Assembly: GCA_013697955.1 (NCBI GenBank)
Contig: JACCVV010000079.1
Span: 1-64,000, forward strand
Direction of reading: 5' to 3'
Length of the DNA stretch: 64,000 bases
Origin: Tatlockia sp.
GTDB lineage: Bacteria; Pseudomonadota; Gammaproteobacteria; Legionellales; Legionellaceae
The position numbers and the translations under genes are program-made. The notes beneath the pieces were generated by a model. The model was not told the origin of the DNA and ran no database searches. It saw nothing but the letters and a program-made list of their open reading frames with translations. Below, in pieces: positions 14,949 through 23,945 of the stretch (position 1 is its first letter; every line of letters starts with the position of its first letter).

Positions 14949-16172
14949 TTGGTTATTGATTCAAATGAGTGCATGTCAGCCTCTTTCACTGAAACTACTT
15001 CTGTTAAAAGAGAAAAAGTTGTTGTCATTATCCCTACATATAATGAAGGGCTGGTAATCAAATCTACAATAACACAAGTCTTTGAAGCTGCGGATGCACT
15101 TGCAGATTTTGAGGTGCATATTCTTATCTTTGATTCTGCCTCAACCGACAATACTCAAGCGAACATAATTGAATTACAAAAAATTTATCCCTCATTGCAC
15201 CTGCTAAATGAACGCAGTAAATCAGGTCTCGGGTCAGCCTATTTACAAGCAATGAATTATGCTTTAAAGGCATTGGAAGCAGATATTGTTTTTGAATTTG
15301 ATGCTGATCTATCTCATCAACCCAAATATATTGCGCCAATGCTTGAGAAAATGAGAACCGCAGATGTGGTAGTCGGAAGCCGGTATGTGGCTGGCGGAAG
15401 TATCCCCCAAGATTGGGGTTTTCACCGAAAAATGTTTTCCATTCTTGGAAATTATATAGCTCGCTCAGTCTTAACGCCTAAATATAAGGATTTTACCTCA
15501 GGTTTTCGTGCGACCCGCAGCCAAATACTTAAGAAAATTCTTCCGAAAGCTTTCCTGTCTAGTCATTTTGCTTACAAATTAGAGCTGCTTTGGTTGCTGC
15601 ACAAGGGCGGTGCTAAAATCCTGGAGTTTCCGATTGAATTTATCGATCGGGAAAAGGGTGAATCCAAACTACCTACTAACTCCATTATTGATTCACTGCG
15701 CGTGGTTTTTACATTACGTATCTATGAGCTCCAGCGTTACTTTAAAATGTGTCTGGTTGGTTTAATAGGCATGGGTGTGCAATTTTTGGTTTATAATGTT
15801 TTACGACAGCACCTTTCGCCTTTTGCTGCGATGCAAATAGCGGTAACGGCCGCGATTGCCAATAATTTTATCTTAAATTCGCGCTTCACTTTTAATAGTC
15901 ATTTAATGGTTAAAAAACCCAATAATTTGAAACGTTTTGCGGGGTTTTTTGCCTATTCTCTATTTACGATTTATTTGCAAAGCTTTTGGCTAAAGTTTGG
16001 AGTCAGTTATTTTGGTGGCGGGGCCTTAAAAGAAAATATTATTCTTGCCTTTGGTATCGGCTTTCTGTCCCTATTGAATTATTTCGCTTATTCCCGTCAT
16101 ATTTGGCCAGATTCAAAAAAATTGTTGCAAATGGCTAATGTGGAGGAAATAGGCTGCGAAAAAACAGCCTAA
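14949..16172 (+). CDS. Family 2 glycosyltransferase fused to a GtrA-like membrane domain
   Basis: The N-terminal domain (about 1-250) is a dolichol-phosphate mannosyltransferase-type GT-A enzyme: VVVIIPTYNEG, LIFDSASTDNT, FEFDADLSHQP (the metal-binding D-A-D) and VGSRYVAGG. The C-terminal 130 residues form a GtrA-like four-helix domain (RYFKMCLVGLIGMGVQFLVY, IANNFILNSRFTF). Such fusions transfer a sugar from a nucleotide onto polyprenyl phosphate and help flip it for glycan modification. The TTG start at 14949 is chosen because AAGGGA lies five bases before it; the ATG at 14973 has no ribosome site. The gene is divergent from the sterol reductase. Confidence 0.9.
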   Translation: MVIDSNECMSASFTETTSVKREKVVVIIPTYNEGLVIKSTITQVFEAADALADFEVHILIFDSASTDNTQANIIELQKIYPSLHLLNERSKSGLGSAYLQAMNYALKALEADIVFEFDADLSHQPKYIAPMLEKMRTADVVVGSRYVAGGSIPQDWGFHRKMFSILGNYIARSVLTPKYKDFTSGFRATRSQILKKILPKAFLSSHFAYKLELLWLLHKGGAKILEFPIEFIDREKGESKLPTNSIIDSLRVVFTLRIYELQRYFKMCLVGLIGMGVQFLVYNVLRQHLSPFAAMQIAVTAAIANNFILNSRFTFNSHLMVKKPNNLKRFAGFFAYSLFTIYLQSFWLKFGVSYFGGGALKENIILAFGIGFLSLLNYFAYSRHIWPDSKKLLQMANVEEIGCEKTA

Positions 16173-16183
16173 GATTTTAAAGT

Positions 16184-17965
16184 TTAAATACTAAACCCTA
16201 AACCCTGACATTGCTTTTTATGAGAAACTTCATCTAAATTTTCACTATCTTCGCGATGTGATTTTTTGGCAAAAAAGTTGGGTGATTTAGTTTTTGTTTC
16301 ACTGGGTGTCAAACCTTTTTGAACTTCATTTGAATCAAGATGCGCAGGATCAGTAAGAAAGGGGGAATTCTCATTTTCAATCTCAAAAGCTGCACTAAAT
16401 AAGTCATCCAGCAGGTTTAATTTTGGCTCGGTAAGTTCGATGAATTTAGGTGATAAGTAATCTAAAAGGTTAGATTTTTCGGCATGAGTCTTAAGTAAAG
16501 ATAAAATTTCCCTATTCTGGCTGTGAACCGCGGTATCGAAAACAGTTTTATGATCAAAATTTTGACTAGTTGCATCGGCTCCACTTGAAAGCAGAAGCTC
16601 AACCAGCTCTGGATGTTGATATTTGCATGCTAAATGTAAGGGAGTCATCTGATCTTCATCAGTGGTTTCCAGGAATAGTCCTTTTTCTATACATAAATTC
16701 ACTAAATTATAATGTCCTGACTTAGCAAACTCTAAAAACAGAAATAAACAATTTTTTAGAAATGTTGGCGAAATTTCTCGCAAATGATAGAGCAAAACCT
16801 CTACAAGATTACTTTTTAGGCAAAAAATGGATAGATCCTGAAGTTCGGAAATATTTTGAGTCTCAGTGCTACTTTCTGCATCATTTCCCTCTTCAGAGTT
16901 TGAGTCTTCAGTGAGTTGAGCTCCATTTTCATAAAGTTTAACTAGATCTAACTTTTTCAAGTTTTCAAACATTCGCATTGAAAGTAAATGTTTAGAATCA
17001 GGAATTGGGCTACTTTTTTGAAAAACATAAAAACTGCTGTGTCCTTCTAATTTTGATAAAAAACCTAGCATTAATTGTTTATTACAAATTACAGGCAAGT
17101 CTTCCTTGATATCATAAACTATAAAACTGTCTGCGCTTTGTTTAAATAGAGCAATTGTATGGGCTTCAGTTCCTAATAAAGTTACGGAATTAGTTAAAAT
17201 ATTATCCAATATTTCTTCAGTATCAAAGGCTTTATTACCTAAAAGGGCATAGGCCTTGTCTATAAGATCAACTTTTAATTGATTTGCATCGACAAGCGAA
17301 AATACCAAATAATACTGGTATTGGATTTTGAATAAATCTGCTGCTTTCTTTTGAGTCCATGCAAATAAATGCTCTAAAGATATAAAAATTAGTTCCTCAT
17401 TTTCTGGCAGGCTTTTAGCTATATAGTTGTGATTTCTATCCATTTTTATTTCAATGAAGATTTCATTATCCAAATTGGATAATGACTGGACTCTCAATCG
17501 ATTTGTTAGTAGATTTTGTTCAGAGATGTAGTCATAAAAATTTGAGGTACTAAAGGCTCCCTTTTCATAAATGCTCGATAATTTGAAAAAATCAGTTTCT
17601 ACTATCATATCGATATTTTCCATATGAAGTTGTTGATATTCCATGCTATTTCCAATCCGGGATCCTGTTTGAAATTGACTAAGCATTAAAATCATTTTCA
17701 TCATTAATTGATGAGTTTCATAATGATTAATATCATTATTGGTTATATTTTGCACTGCAAGAATTTCTTCCAACCACTCGCTGGACTTCCCATGAGCAGC
17801 ATAGCGGCAAAAGAGAGCTGCAAATCCATTGCAATGACCGCCAGGATCCAAACGAAATTTAGACTCCTGATCAATTAAAAACGCATTTAATTTCTGAATG
17901 ATACCTTTATGATTTAAACAAAATTTATTAATTTCAAGTTGTTCAATTTCCCTTTTAAAACGCAT
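16184..17965 (-). CDS. Ankyrin-repeat protein with possible papain-like triad, candidate effector
   Basis: The ATG at 17965 is chosen because a good sigma-70 promoter lies at 17996-18024, inside the longer frame that would start with TTG at 18013. The 593-residue product has DPGGHCNGFAALF near residue 45, TEAHTIALFK with a histidine near 269, and FIVYDIKED with an aspartate near 285. The order Cys...His...Asp with CNG and YD contexts recalls YopT/C58-type and related cysteine peptidases. Two to three ankyrin repeats follow (about 409-494: QMTPLHLACKYQHPELVELL), then an acidic, polar tail. Ankyrin proteins of this kind are common Dot/Icm effectors. The protease idea is inference from three motifs. 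Confidence 0.8.
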   Translation of the reverse strand: MRFKREIEQLEINKFCLNHKGIIQKLNAFLIDQESKFRLDPGGHCNGFAALFCRYAAHGKSSEWLEEILAVQNITNNDINHYETHQLMMKMILMLSQFQTGSRIGNSMEYQQLHMENIDMIVETDFFKLSSIYEKGAFSTSNFYDYISEQNLLTNRLRVQSLSNLDNEIFIEIKMDRNHNYIAKSLPENEELIFISLEHLFAWTQKKAADLFKIQYQYYLVFSLVDANQLKVDLIDKAYALLGNKAFDTEEILDNILTNSVTLLGTEAHTIALFKQSADSFIVYDIKEDLPVICNKQLMLGFLSKLEGHSSFYVFQKSSPIPDSKHLLSMRMFENLKKLDLVKLYENGAQLTEDSNSEEGNDAESSTETQNISELQDLSIFCLKSNLVEVLLYHLREISPTFLKNCLFLFLEFAKSGHYNLVNLCIEKGLFLETTDEDQMTPLHLACKYQHPELVELLLSSGADATSQNFDHKTVFDTAVHSQNREILSLLKTHAEKSNLLDYLSPKFIELTEPKLNLLDDLFSAAFEIENENSPFLTDPAHLDSNEVQKGLTPSETKTKSPNFFAKKSHREDSENLDEVSHKKQCQGLGFSI

Positions 17966-17995
17966 ATTTTTTATTGCCTTGAGAAAAAATAGAGC

Positions 17996-18024
17996 ATTAT
18001 AGATAAATTCCAATTGGTTGGCAA
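17996..18024 (-). promoter_or_regulatory. Sigma-70 promoter of the ankyrin gene
   Basis: On the minus strand TTGCCA (18024-18019), a 17-base spacer and TATAAT (18001-17996) form a near-consensus promoter. Its start point, about 17989, falls after the TTG at 18013 and before the ATG at 17965, which decides the gene's start. Confidence 0.65.
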
Positions 18025-18110
18025 ATTTACAACATGTTTATTAACTTGACTGCTTTTGATTTGTGAACCACACTCTTTTCACCATCTCATTAAATTTCCG
18101 GTCGTTAATC

Positions 18111-19541
18111 ATGTCCAATAGAATGACAAAAGATTGGCAAACTACCAAGGTAAATTATTATGACTTTGATAAAAGATTAACCACTGAGACGGCATTATTG
18201 GAAAATTGGTTCAATGAACGAATTTTTATTGAAAGAGAATTAGCAATAGGATCAGAAATAGAATTATTTCTTTTAGATGATAAATATAATCCCTCACCCA
18301 ACAATCTCAACTTCATTGATTTGGTTAATGAACCTTATCTCGTCTGTGAAGTCGGGGCCGCACAACTTGAAATTAACTCTGGACACTTTAATTTTACAGC
18401 AGATTGTCTAGCCCGTTTGCATGAGAATATCCTTAATTATTGGCGGCGTTGTTGTGAGGTGGCTCAAAAAAATAAATATCATCTGGCTTTAATTGGTTCT
18501 TTACCGACAGCGACTGAGCAATATCATCAAAGTAAATTTATAACAAATAACGAACGTTATCATGTACTTAACTATTGCATGTCTGAAGAGCGCGGTGGGG
18601 GACCTATAAATATTGATATAAAGGGCGTTGAGCCTTTATGTTTGCAACCGGAATCCTTGGCAATGAACGGGTTAGTTTCCGCCTTTCAGATGCATATGCA
18701 AATAGGCTTAAGCCAATCGGTGCGGTATTACAATGTTTCTCAAGCGATAGCTGCACCTGTTTTGGCAGCGTCCTGCAATAGTCCTTTTATTTTTGGGTCA
18801 AATGTATGGTCTGATACGCGGATTGCTACCTTTGATCAGGTTATGACCTTGTCTCATCTCAACAGAGCCAGAGGCTTTAAAAGTTGTTCTTTTGGTCTTC
18901 ATTACCTTAAAGATTCCTTTTTTGAATTGTTTGAACAAAATTATCAATTCTACCCTCGTCTTCTTCCAGAATTTGAACCTGAAAAGCCTATTGAATCGAT
19001 GTCTCATGTCAAGCGCCAAAATGGAGTGGTGTATCGTTGGAATAGGCCGGTTATCGATTTTAACACCTGTAACCAACCCCATTTACGCATTGAACACCGA
19101 GGTCCTTCATCGGGGCCAACTGTCATTGATATGGTTGCTAATGCAGCCTTTTTTTATGGCCTTTTAAATTACTATGCGGTTCAGGAAACACCTATTGAAT
19201 ACCTTCTACCTTTTCATATGGCCAGAAATAATTTTTTTAAGGCCGCCCAGTTCGGATTCGATGCGGACTTGGAATGGTTTTTAGGTGAAAAGATAAAGGC
19301 TGCGGACTTGATTAAAAAATTGATTCCCTGCGCCCGTAAAGGCTTGCAAATTTTTGGAATTCATACAGCTGATATCAACTTTTACCTTGATTTAATAGAA
19401 AGACGTGCTTCACTTAAATTAAATGGTAGTGAATGGCAGTGCCGTTTCATTAATAAATATGGCAAAGATTTTAACAACATGATGGCAGCCTATTTAGAAA
19501 ATCAATACTTGGAGCTCCCTGTTTCTGAATGGAAAATTTAA
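18111..19541 (+). CDS. Glutamate-cysteine ligase-like (GCS2 family) carboxylate-amine ligase
   Basis: The core has IGSEIELFLLDD (the ATP/metal-binding E-x-E), EVGAAQLEINSGHF, ALIGSLPTATE and HLRIEHRGPSSGPT, matching the GCS2/YbdK-type fold that joins a carboxylate, often the gamma carboxyl of glutamate, to an amine. It is 476 residues from the ATG at 18111; a GTG at 18063 is possible but has no ribosome site. It heads a tight three-gene cassette with a cNMP-binding protein (9 bases later) and a class II glutamine amidotransferase. In ergothioneine synthesis EgtA (GCS type) and EgtC (class II amidase type) form a similar ligase/hydrolase pair. Here the product is unknown. Confidence 0.8.
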   Translation: MSNRMTKDWQTTKVNYYDFDKRLTTETALLENWFNERIFIERELAIGSEIELFLLDDKYNPSPNNLNFIDLVNEPYLVCEVGAAQLEINSGHFNFTADCLARLHENILNYWRRCCEVAQKNKYHLALIGSLPTATEQYHQSKFITNNERYHVLNYCMSEERGGGPINIDIKGVEPLCLQPESLAMNGLVSAFQMHMQIGLSQSVRYYNVSQAIAAPVLAASCNSPFIFGSNVWSDTRIATFDQVMTLSHLNRARGFKSCSFGLHYLKDSFFELFEQNYQFYPRLLPEFEPEKPIESMSHVKRQNGVVYRWNRPVIDFNTCNQPHLRIEHRGPSSGPTVIDMVANAAFFYGLLNYYAVQETPIEYLLPFHMARNNFFKAAQFGFDADLEWFLGEKIKAADLIKKLIPCARKGLQIFGIHTADINFYLDLIERRASLKLNGSEWQCRFINKYGKDFNNMMAAYLENQYLELPVSEWKI

Positions 19542-19550
19542 GGTAATAAA

Positions 19551-20558
19551 ATGACAGCGCCTAGTAACTTAGAGCAAATTCAGTTTTTTGAGAAGTTAGA
19601 ACCTAACGAAATTCGATTTCTGGCGAACTATATCGAAGAAAAAAAATTTCAAAAGGGTGAGGTTATTTTGCCCCAAGGAATCCAGGGAAAGGAACTTTAT
19701 CTTATTATTAGTGGGCAGGTTTTTGTCGATATTGTTCTTCCTGGCGACGATTTTAAAAAAAATCTGGCTAAACTAGGAAAAGGACAGGTCTTTGGAGAAG
19801 TGACTTTTCTTACCAAAACTCAGGCCACAGCAAGTGTTACAGCCAAGGAGGCCTGTAAATGTCTGACCTTGTCTCATAAAACACTGGAAATGTTACGTTT
19901 GGTCAAGCCCGAAATAGCTTATAAAATCGAGCAAGAAATCACTTACCAGGCAGCGGCTAAAGTGATTTACAATATCAATGCAATTCTTGAATTATTGAAA
20001 AAGATTCCTGAAGATTCTTTTTATCCCTTTGATCATTCGATTTATGTTGAAGATCCAAAAGCTCATACCAAGCTTATAGAGCTTTCCGAGCTGAATTTGA
20101 ACGATGACGAGTTCTCCAGTTTTTTTCCCAAGCTTGCTGAAAAGCAAAAGTCGGGTTTACTATCAATGATGACTGTTAAAGCTTATGACAAAGGATATCG
20201 ATTTTCCGCTAAAGAAGCTGAATCCCGAAAAATCGCTTTTATCTATTCTGGAGCGGTTATGTTTTTTATAAAAAAAAATAAGACTCTAAAAAAATCGATC
20301 GCAGTTTTAGCGGTTGGGGACTTATTTCTTCAAAATTTTTTAAGTCCTAATTTTCAGGAAGTTGCGGACTTTGTAACCTGTGAAAAGTCGATACTTCTTG
20401 AATTGGATTTGAATACTTACACAGAACTTAAAGAGACTGATCCACATTTGTTTTATTTAATTAGTGAGAAAATAAACCGGAATATTGCCAATGCTGTTTA
20501 CATAGTGAACAGGCAATTTTTGAGAATCAATTGTGAATACAATAATCTAATCCTATGA
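19551..20558 (+). CDS. Protein with two cyclic-nucleotide-binding domains
   Basis: Residues about 10-125 form a cNMP-binding domain (FFEKLEPNEIRFLANYIEEK, LYLIISGQVFVDI, GQVFGEVTFL). In the phosphate-binding cassette the usual arginine of the R-T/S-A motif is replaced: FGEVTFLTKTQATASV has Gln where Arg is expected, so cAMP/cGMP affinity may be lost or changed. A second, more diverged domain (about 210-320: FSAKEAESRKIAFIYSGAV, LAVGDLFLQNF) follows. There is no helix-turn-helix, so it is not a CRP-type activator. It may regulate the ligase encoded 9 bases upstream or the amidotransferase 9 bases downstream. Confidence 0.85.
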   Translation: MTAPSNLEQIQFFEKLEPNEIRFLANYIEEKKFQKGEVILPQGIQGKELYLIISGQVFVDIVLPGDDFKKNLAKLGKGQVFGEVTFLTKTQATASVTAKEACKCLTLSHKTLEMLRLVKPEIAYKIEQEITYQAAAKVIYNINAILELLKKIPEDSFYPFDHSIYVEDPKAHTKLIELSELNLNDDEFSSFFPKLAEKQKSGLLSMMTVKAYDKGYRFSAKEAESRKIAFIYSGAVMFFIKKNKTLKKSIAVLAVGDLFLQNFLSPNFQEVADFVTCEKSILLELDLNTYTELKETDPHLFYLISEKINRNIANAVYIVNRQFLRINCEYNNLIL

Positions 20559-20567
20559 GAATAAATC

Positions 20568-21485
20568 ATGTGCAGAGTACTGCTTTATTTGGGTAAACAG
20601 GAAGTTTCAATATTTGATTTAATTTATGGGCCTGATAATTCATTGGCTCATCAAAGTTATGCGCCTCAATTAATGGATCATATACAAAATCTGGCTGGTT
20701 TCGGCTTTTGCGCCTGGTCTCCTGAATCTTATCAGCCGAAGCTTCCTTTTTACTATAAAACAACGCAATTACCCTTTTTTGATAAAAATCTTCATAATTT
20801 ATCGCAAAAAATACGCACCAACTGCCTTTTAGCCCATGTCCGTGGCGTTTCCTATTCAACTAATGAAACGGTTTCTGAACAGAATGTCCATCCTTTTAAG
20901 CTGGATAATACAGAAATAGCACTGGCTCACAATGGCGGCCTTACGCAAATGTCCAAAATGAAACTGGCACTAACTGATTTAGTGAAACCGGAAATTTTTA
21001 GTCAAATTAAAGGAACCACAGATTCAGAATGGGTTTATGCTCTATTTTTATCACAATTTACTGATTTCACAGCCGAAATTCCAATGGATGATGCCTGTAA
21101 AGCACTGATTAAAACAATAAAAATCATAAAAGAGGTGCGTCAAGAGCTGGATATACACGAAGCTTCTCCATTAAATCTCTTTGTTACCAACGGCAAATAT
21201 CTGATTGTTACACGCTACGTTTATGACTTCGGGTGCAATACTAATCTCGTTCATAAGGCTCATCTTGAATACCACAGTCTCTGGGTTACCTTTGGTGAAT
21301 CCTATGGGATGGTTGATGGCTCTTATAAAATGACTGGGTCGACGCGAAATAATATCTTGTTTGCTTCCGAGCCCTTAACTTTTGACCGCACAACCTGGAT
21401 TGAACTTCCAGAATATTCAATTACCAAAGCCTGGATTGCTGAAGACAATACTGTCAATTTCAGAACCTATGACCTTCAAATTTAG
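20568..21485 (+). CDS. Class II glutamine amidotransferase (YafJ/EgtC-like)
   Basis: The protein begins Met-Cys-Arg (MCRVLLYLG), so removal of Met exposes the Ntn nucleophile Cys2. LLAHVRGVS (with the conserved Arg), EQNVHPF and ALAHNGGL complete the active site; the length of 305 residues fits a stand-alone glutaminase domain. Relatives such as EgtC cleave a gamma-glutamyl bond from a pathway intermediate, while others feed ammonia to partner enzymes. As the third gene of a cassette with a GCS2-like ligase, it may remove the glutamyl group that the ligase adds, or supply ammonia to it. The start follows GAGAATAAATC, nine bases after the previous stop. Confidence 0.88.
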   Translation: MCRVLLYLGKQEVSIFDLIYGPDNSLAHQSYAPQLMDHIQNLAGFGFCAWSPESYQPKLPFYYKTTQLPFFDKNLHNLSQKIRTNCLLAHVRGVSYSTNETVSEQNVHPFKLDNTEIALAHNGGLTQMSKMKLALTDLVKPEIFSQIKGTTDSEWVYALFLSQFTDFTAEIPMDDACKALIKTIKIIKEVRQELDIHEASPLNLFVTNGKYLIVTRYVYDFGCNTNLVHKAHLEYHSLWVTFGESYGMVDGSYKMTGSTRNNILFASEPLTFDRTTWIELPEYSITKAWIAEDNTVNFRTYDLQI

Positions 21486-21491
21486 TGAGTG

Positions 21492-22238
21492 TTAGCTTTC
21501 CGGTTCATCACCCCAAAAAGTACTGTAAAGGCGGGCAAAATCACCGCTTGTCTTTATTTGTGTGATTTGTTGATTAACCCTGTTTATAAGGTCCTGTCTT
21601 TCAGGTAAGGCCATTAGGGTATAACCCTCACCTATTTTGAATGCCGGACCAAGAGTTAACAAAATTCCGCTTGAATTATCTGCCCAATAATTGACTGATC
21701 GCGCATGGAAAAGCGCAGCCTTTATAGATTTATTATCCAGGGCTGTTACCAACATATTAATGTCTTTGTACTCAACCACCTTGAAAAAATTTAAATAATG
21801 AGCTCTTAGATAAGCCGAAAAAACTCCAGTTTGCCCTTCTTCCTGTAGAATGCCTAACTTTCGTCCTTTCAAATCCTCAAAATTAGATATTTTATCAGCG
21901 GCGCGAACAAGAAATCGACCTCGTGAAGTCTTGTATGGCATTGAAAATAAATATTTCTGTGCGCGTTGGATAGTGTAGAAAACCCCCATTATCAAATCAA
22001 TTTCGCCTTTATCAAGTGCCACAAAGAGTCGATTCCATTCCATTGGAACGATAGTGCAAGTTTCCTGCAAACCCTTACAAAGGCGGTTAGCAAAATCCAC
22101 ATGAAAACCCTGGATAGCTGACATGACCAAAGGAGGATCGTAAAACATAACTCCAATTCGTAATTGCGCTTGTGAATTTGCAGGTAGAAAAAGAGAAGCT
22201 AAGGCGGAAAACAACAATGGCAGCCATCTGAATTTCAT
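21492..22238 (-). CDS. Periplasmic amino-acid-type solute-binding protein
   Basis: A signal peptide (KFRWLPLLFSALASLFLPAN, cut near SQA-QLRIG) starts a 248-residue SBP_bac_3 protein. The fold shows in LRIGVMFYDPPLV, GFHVDFANRLC, IDLIMGVFYTIQRAQKYLFS and LKGRKLGILQEEGQTG. It should bind a polar amino acid or similar ligand in the periplasm. No ABC permease or ATPase is adjacent, so it either works with a distant transporter or acts as a sensor. It converges on the amidotransferase gene, with six bases between the stops. The ribosome site AGGGA sits before the ATG. Confidence 0.85.
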   Translation of the reverse strand: MKFRWLPLLFSALASLFLPANSQAQLRIGVMFYDPPLVMSAIQGFHVDFANRLCKGLQETCTIVPMEWNRLFVALDKGEIDLIMGVFYTIQRAQKYLFSMPYKTSRGRFLVRAADKISNFEDLKGRKLGILQEEGQTGVFSAYLRAHYLNFFKVVEYKDINMLVTALDNKSIKAALFHARSVNYWADNSSGILLTLGPAFKIGEGYTLMALPERQDLINRVNQQITQIKTSGDFARLYSTFWGDEPES

Positions 22239-22338
22239 AAAAGATCCCTTTTTAAATCATTCCGATAGTAATAGCATGAAGGTCATTCACAGTAAATGTT
22301 GAAAGGGGACATCTTAGCAATGCCCCCCTAATGTACGC

Positions 22339-23121
22339 TCAAGAGAAGGAGGTTTTAAGTGGAGTTAAGCCTTCAGTTTCAAACCCTTCTTCATTTGCAC
22401 AGCCAATGCCTGATTGAATTATCTCAGCATAGGCAGCTTTTAAGAGGGAGCAATCAAAGGCCGTATTATTTATATACTCATTATTTAAGGGTTTATCTAA
22501 AAAGGGCGTAACCACAAAACCGACCAGAAAGCCCAATAAACCACCTACTATTCCGCCAACAATAAAACCAACTGCTCCCGAAAGGCATGCAGCTATCGCC
22601 ATAAGTATCCCTAAACCTTCTGGAGAAGGAAGGGCAACTCCTGTGGGAAAAATAAAATACATTGCACCGACCAATCCTGCCAGGGCAGCAATAAGACCAA
22701 CAATGATTCCACCTATCAAAGCACCAAATAAACCAAAATCCAAAAAAGTCATTATTGAATCGGTATATGTTTTTTTATACTCTACGTCCGTTGGAACGGT
22801 CAATATAAAATCTTCCGGTTCCAAACTTGATGGATCGGGGAATTTTCTTTCGATGTTTGCCAAGAGACTGCGAACGTTTTCCAAATGAGAATTATAAAAA
22901 TCGGCATTTTCAGTATTTTCATTAATCAATTTTTGCGTTTCATCTTCAAAGTCATTTAAATGTTTTAAAAACTTTGCGACTGCTGTTAATTCAATTTTTT
23001 GAGGTTTCTGGCTTAAAAAGGCTAGATTAATCCCTTTGGGTTTATTAAGGTTTTTTTCAATCCTTTCTTTTCGAGCTTGAAAACGTTCTTTAAATTCTTC
23101 TAATTCTAAACGATGTTGCAT
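22339..23121 (-). CDS. Unknown protein with coiled-coil N-terminus and Gly-rich membrane hairpins, candidate effector
   Basis: The start follows AGGAG. The first 130 residues are charged and helical (EEFKERFQARKERIEKNLNK, FLKHLNDFEDETQKLINENT), suggesting a coiled coil. Residues about 131-208 hold two to three Gly/Ala-rich hydrophobic segments (GALIGGIIVGLIAALAGLVG, AVGFIVGGIVGGLLGFLVG) like glycine zippers. A short polar end follows. There is no signal peptide. It is the second gene after 23149-23880 (28 bases apart), so it probably shares that gene's PmrA-like promoter. The layout suits an effector inserted in a host membrane, but function is unknown. Confidence 0.65.
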   Translation of the reverse strand: MQHRLELEEFKERFQARKERIEKNLNKPKGINLAFLSQKPQKIELTAVAKFLKHLNDFEDETQKLINENTENADFYNSHLENVRSLLANIERKFPDPSSLEPEDFILTVPTDVEYKKTYTDSIMTFLDFGLFGALIGGIIVGLIAALAGLVGAMYFIFPTGVALPSPEGLGILMAIAACLSGAVGFIVGGIVGGLLGFLVGFVVTPFLDKPLNNEYINNTAFDCSLLKAAYAEIIQSGIGCANEEGFETEGLTPLKTSFS

Positions 23122-23148
23122 AATTTAACTCCTAAATGTTCTATGTGT

Positions 23149-23880
23149 TTATAACCTGAACCCTTTCTTAGATAAACTATCTGATTCAAATTGAGTTTGT
23201 TGCAGAGGCTCGGACTTGAAAATGCTTAAATTGAAAAGTTTATATGGCTTGTTCTCGGTTTCCTGTCTGTTTTGCTTTTGCTGTCTGTGTAAACCCAAAG
23301 TTTGCAGTCCTTCAGAAAAATTTAAGGCATTAGCTATATTTTGGTGTAAGAGAGTAGAAGTCTTGTCTTTACCAAAAAATTGGGTTTTGCTGGTGTGGGT
23401 AATAAGTCTTTTCTGTTCTTGATTGTAATAGTACACAACCAAGGTTCCGCAATTCAAAGCTAACTGATTAAGATTGTGAGGGATGTTAATGTAAGGTGAG
23501 GTTTTTTCGATACCATTTCTGGTTGCATTTAGAAAAATTTCTTTAATTTGATTAATTTTAGTATTCATCGCATTAAAAGCGTTGTAAGCATTGGATATAT
23601 CACCATTACTAAGATAAGACTCGTAATACGCGATTAATTCCTGTGCATCGGAAAAATGCAAGTAAACTATCTGATCTGAATATTTAATCATGGCAGAACT
23701 CATTAGCCTTGCGTAATCCCAATGATCGTAGAGATAATCTGCATAGCTGTTTCGCTGCTCAATCAAACTATAAGCTTTTGCATTTAGGTCTTTTGCGAAT
23801 TGATAATGGCCAGATTTTATCGCACCTTCAGCTTCATTTAAGCTTTGGTGGATTGATACAAGATACTGAATAATGTGCAT
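23149..23880 (-). CDS. Unknown 243-residue helical protein, candidate effector
   Basis: The protein is soluble and mostly helical (HQSLNEAEGAIKSGHYQFAK, YYESYLSNGDISNAYNAFNA), rich in Tyr and Asn, with a polar Gln/Lys-rich tail (LHRQQKQNRQETENK) ending KKGFRL. Some spacing recalls TPR-like helix pairs, but no repeat consensus is clear. No signal peptide or membrane span is visible. The gene is first of a probable two-gene unit with 22339-23121 and has a PmrA-like box with -10 element at 23913-23945, the strongest hint that it is a secreted effector. Confidence 0.65.
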   Translation of the reverse strand: MHIIQYLVSIHQSLNEAEGAIKSGHYQFAKDLNAKAYSLIEQRNSYADYLYDHWDYARLMSSAMIKYSDQIVYLHFSDAQELIAYYESYLSNGDISNAYNAFNAMNTKINQIKEIFLNATRNGIEKTSPYINIPHNLNQLALNCGTLVVYYYNQEQKRLITHTSKTQFFGKDKTSTLLHQNIANALNFSEGLQTLGLHRQQKQNRQETENKPYKLFNLSIFKSEPLQQTQFESDSLSKKGFRL

Positions 23881-23912
23881 TGCTTTCTCTCTTTTGCTAT
23901 AAATTAGCCAGA

Positions 23913-23945
23913 ATTTTAGAGCATGAAGCTTAAGAGAAGATTAAC
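23913..23945 (-). promoter_or_regulatory. PmrA-box-like site and -10 element for the gene at 23880
   Basis: On the minus strand GTTAATCTT-CT-CTTAAGCTT (23945-23926) fits the PmrA consensus at 14 of 18 positions and is followed after seven bases (CATGCTC) by TAAAAT (23918-23913). The geometry is the same as at 9974, 13400 and 30583. Confidence 0.55.

Noticed and set aside
14936-15339. Minus-strand open frames over the glycosyltransferase start
   Set aside because: They are antisense to a clear GT2 domain and lack any start context.
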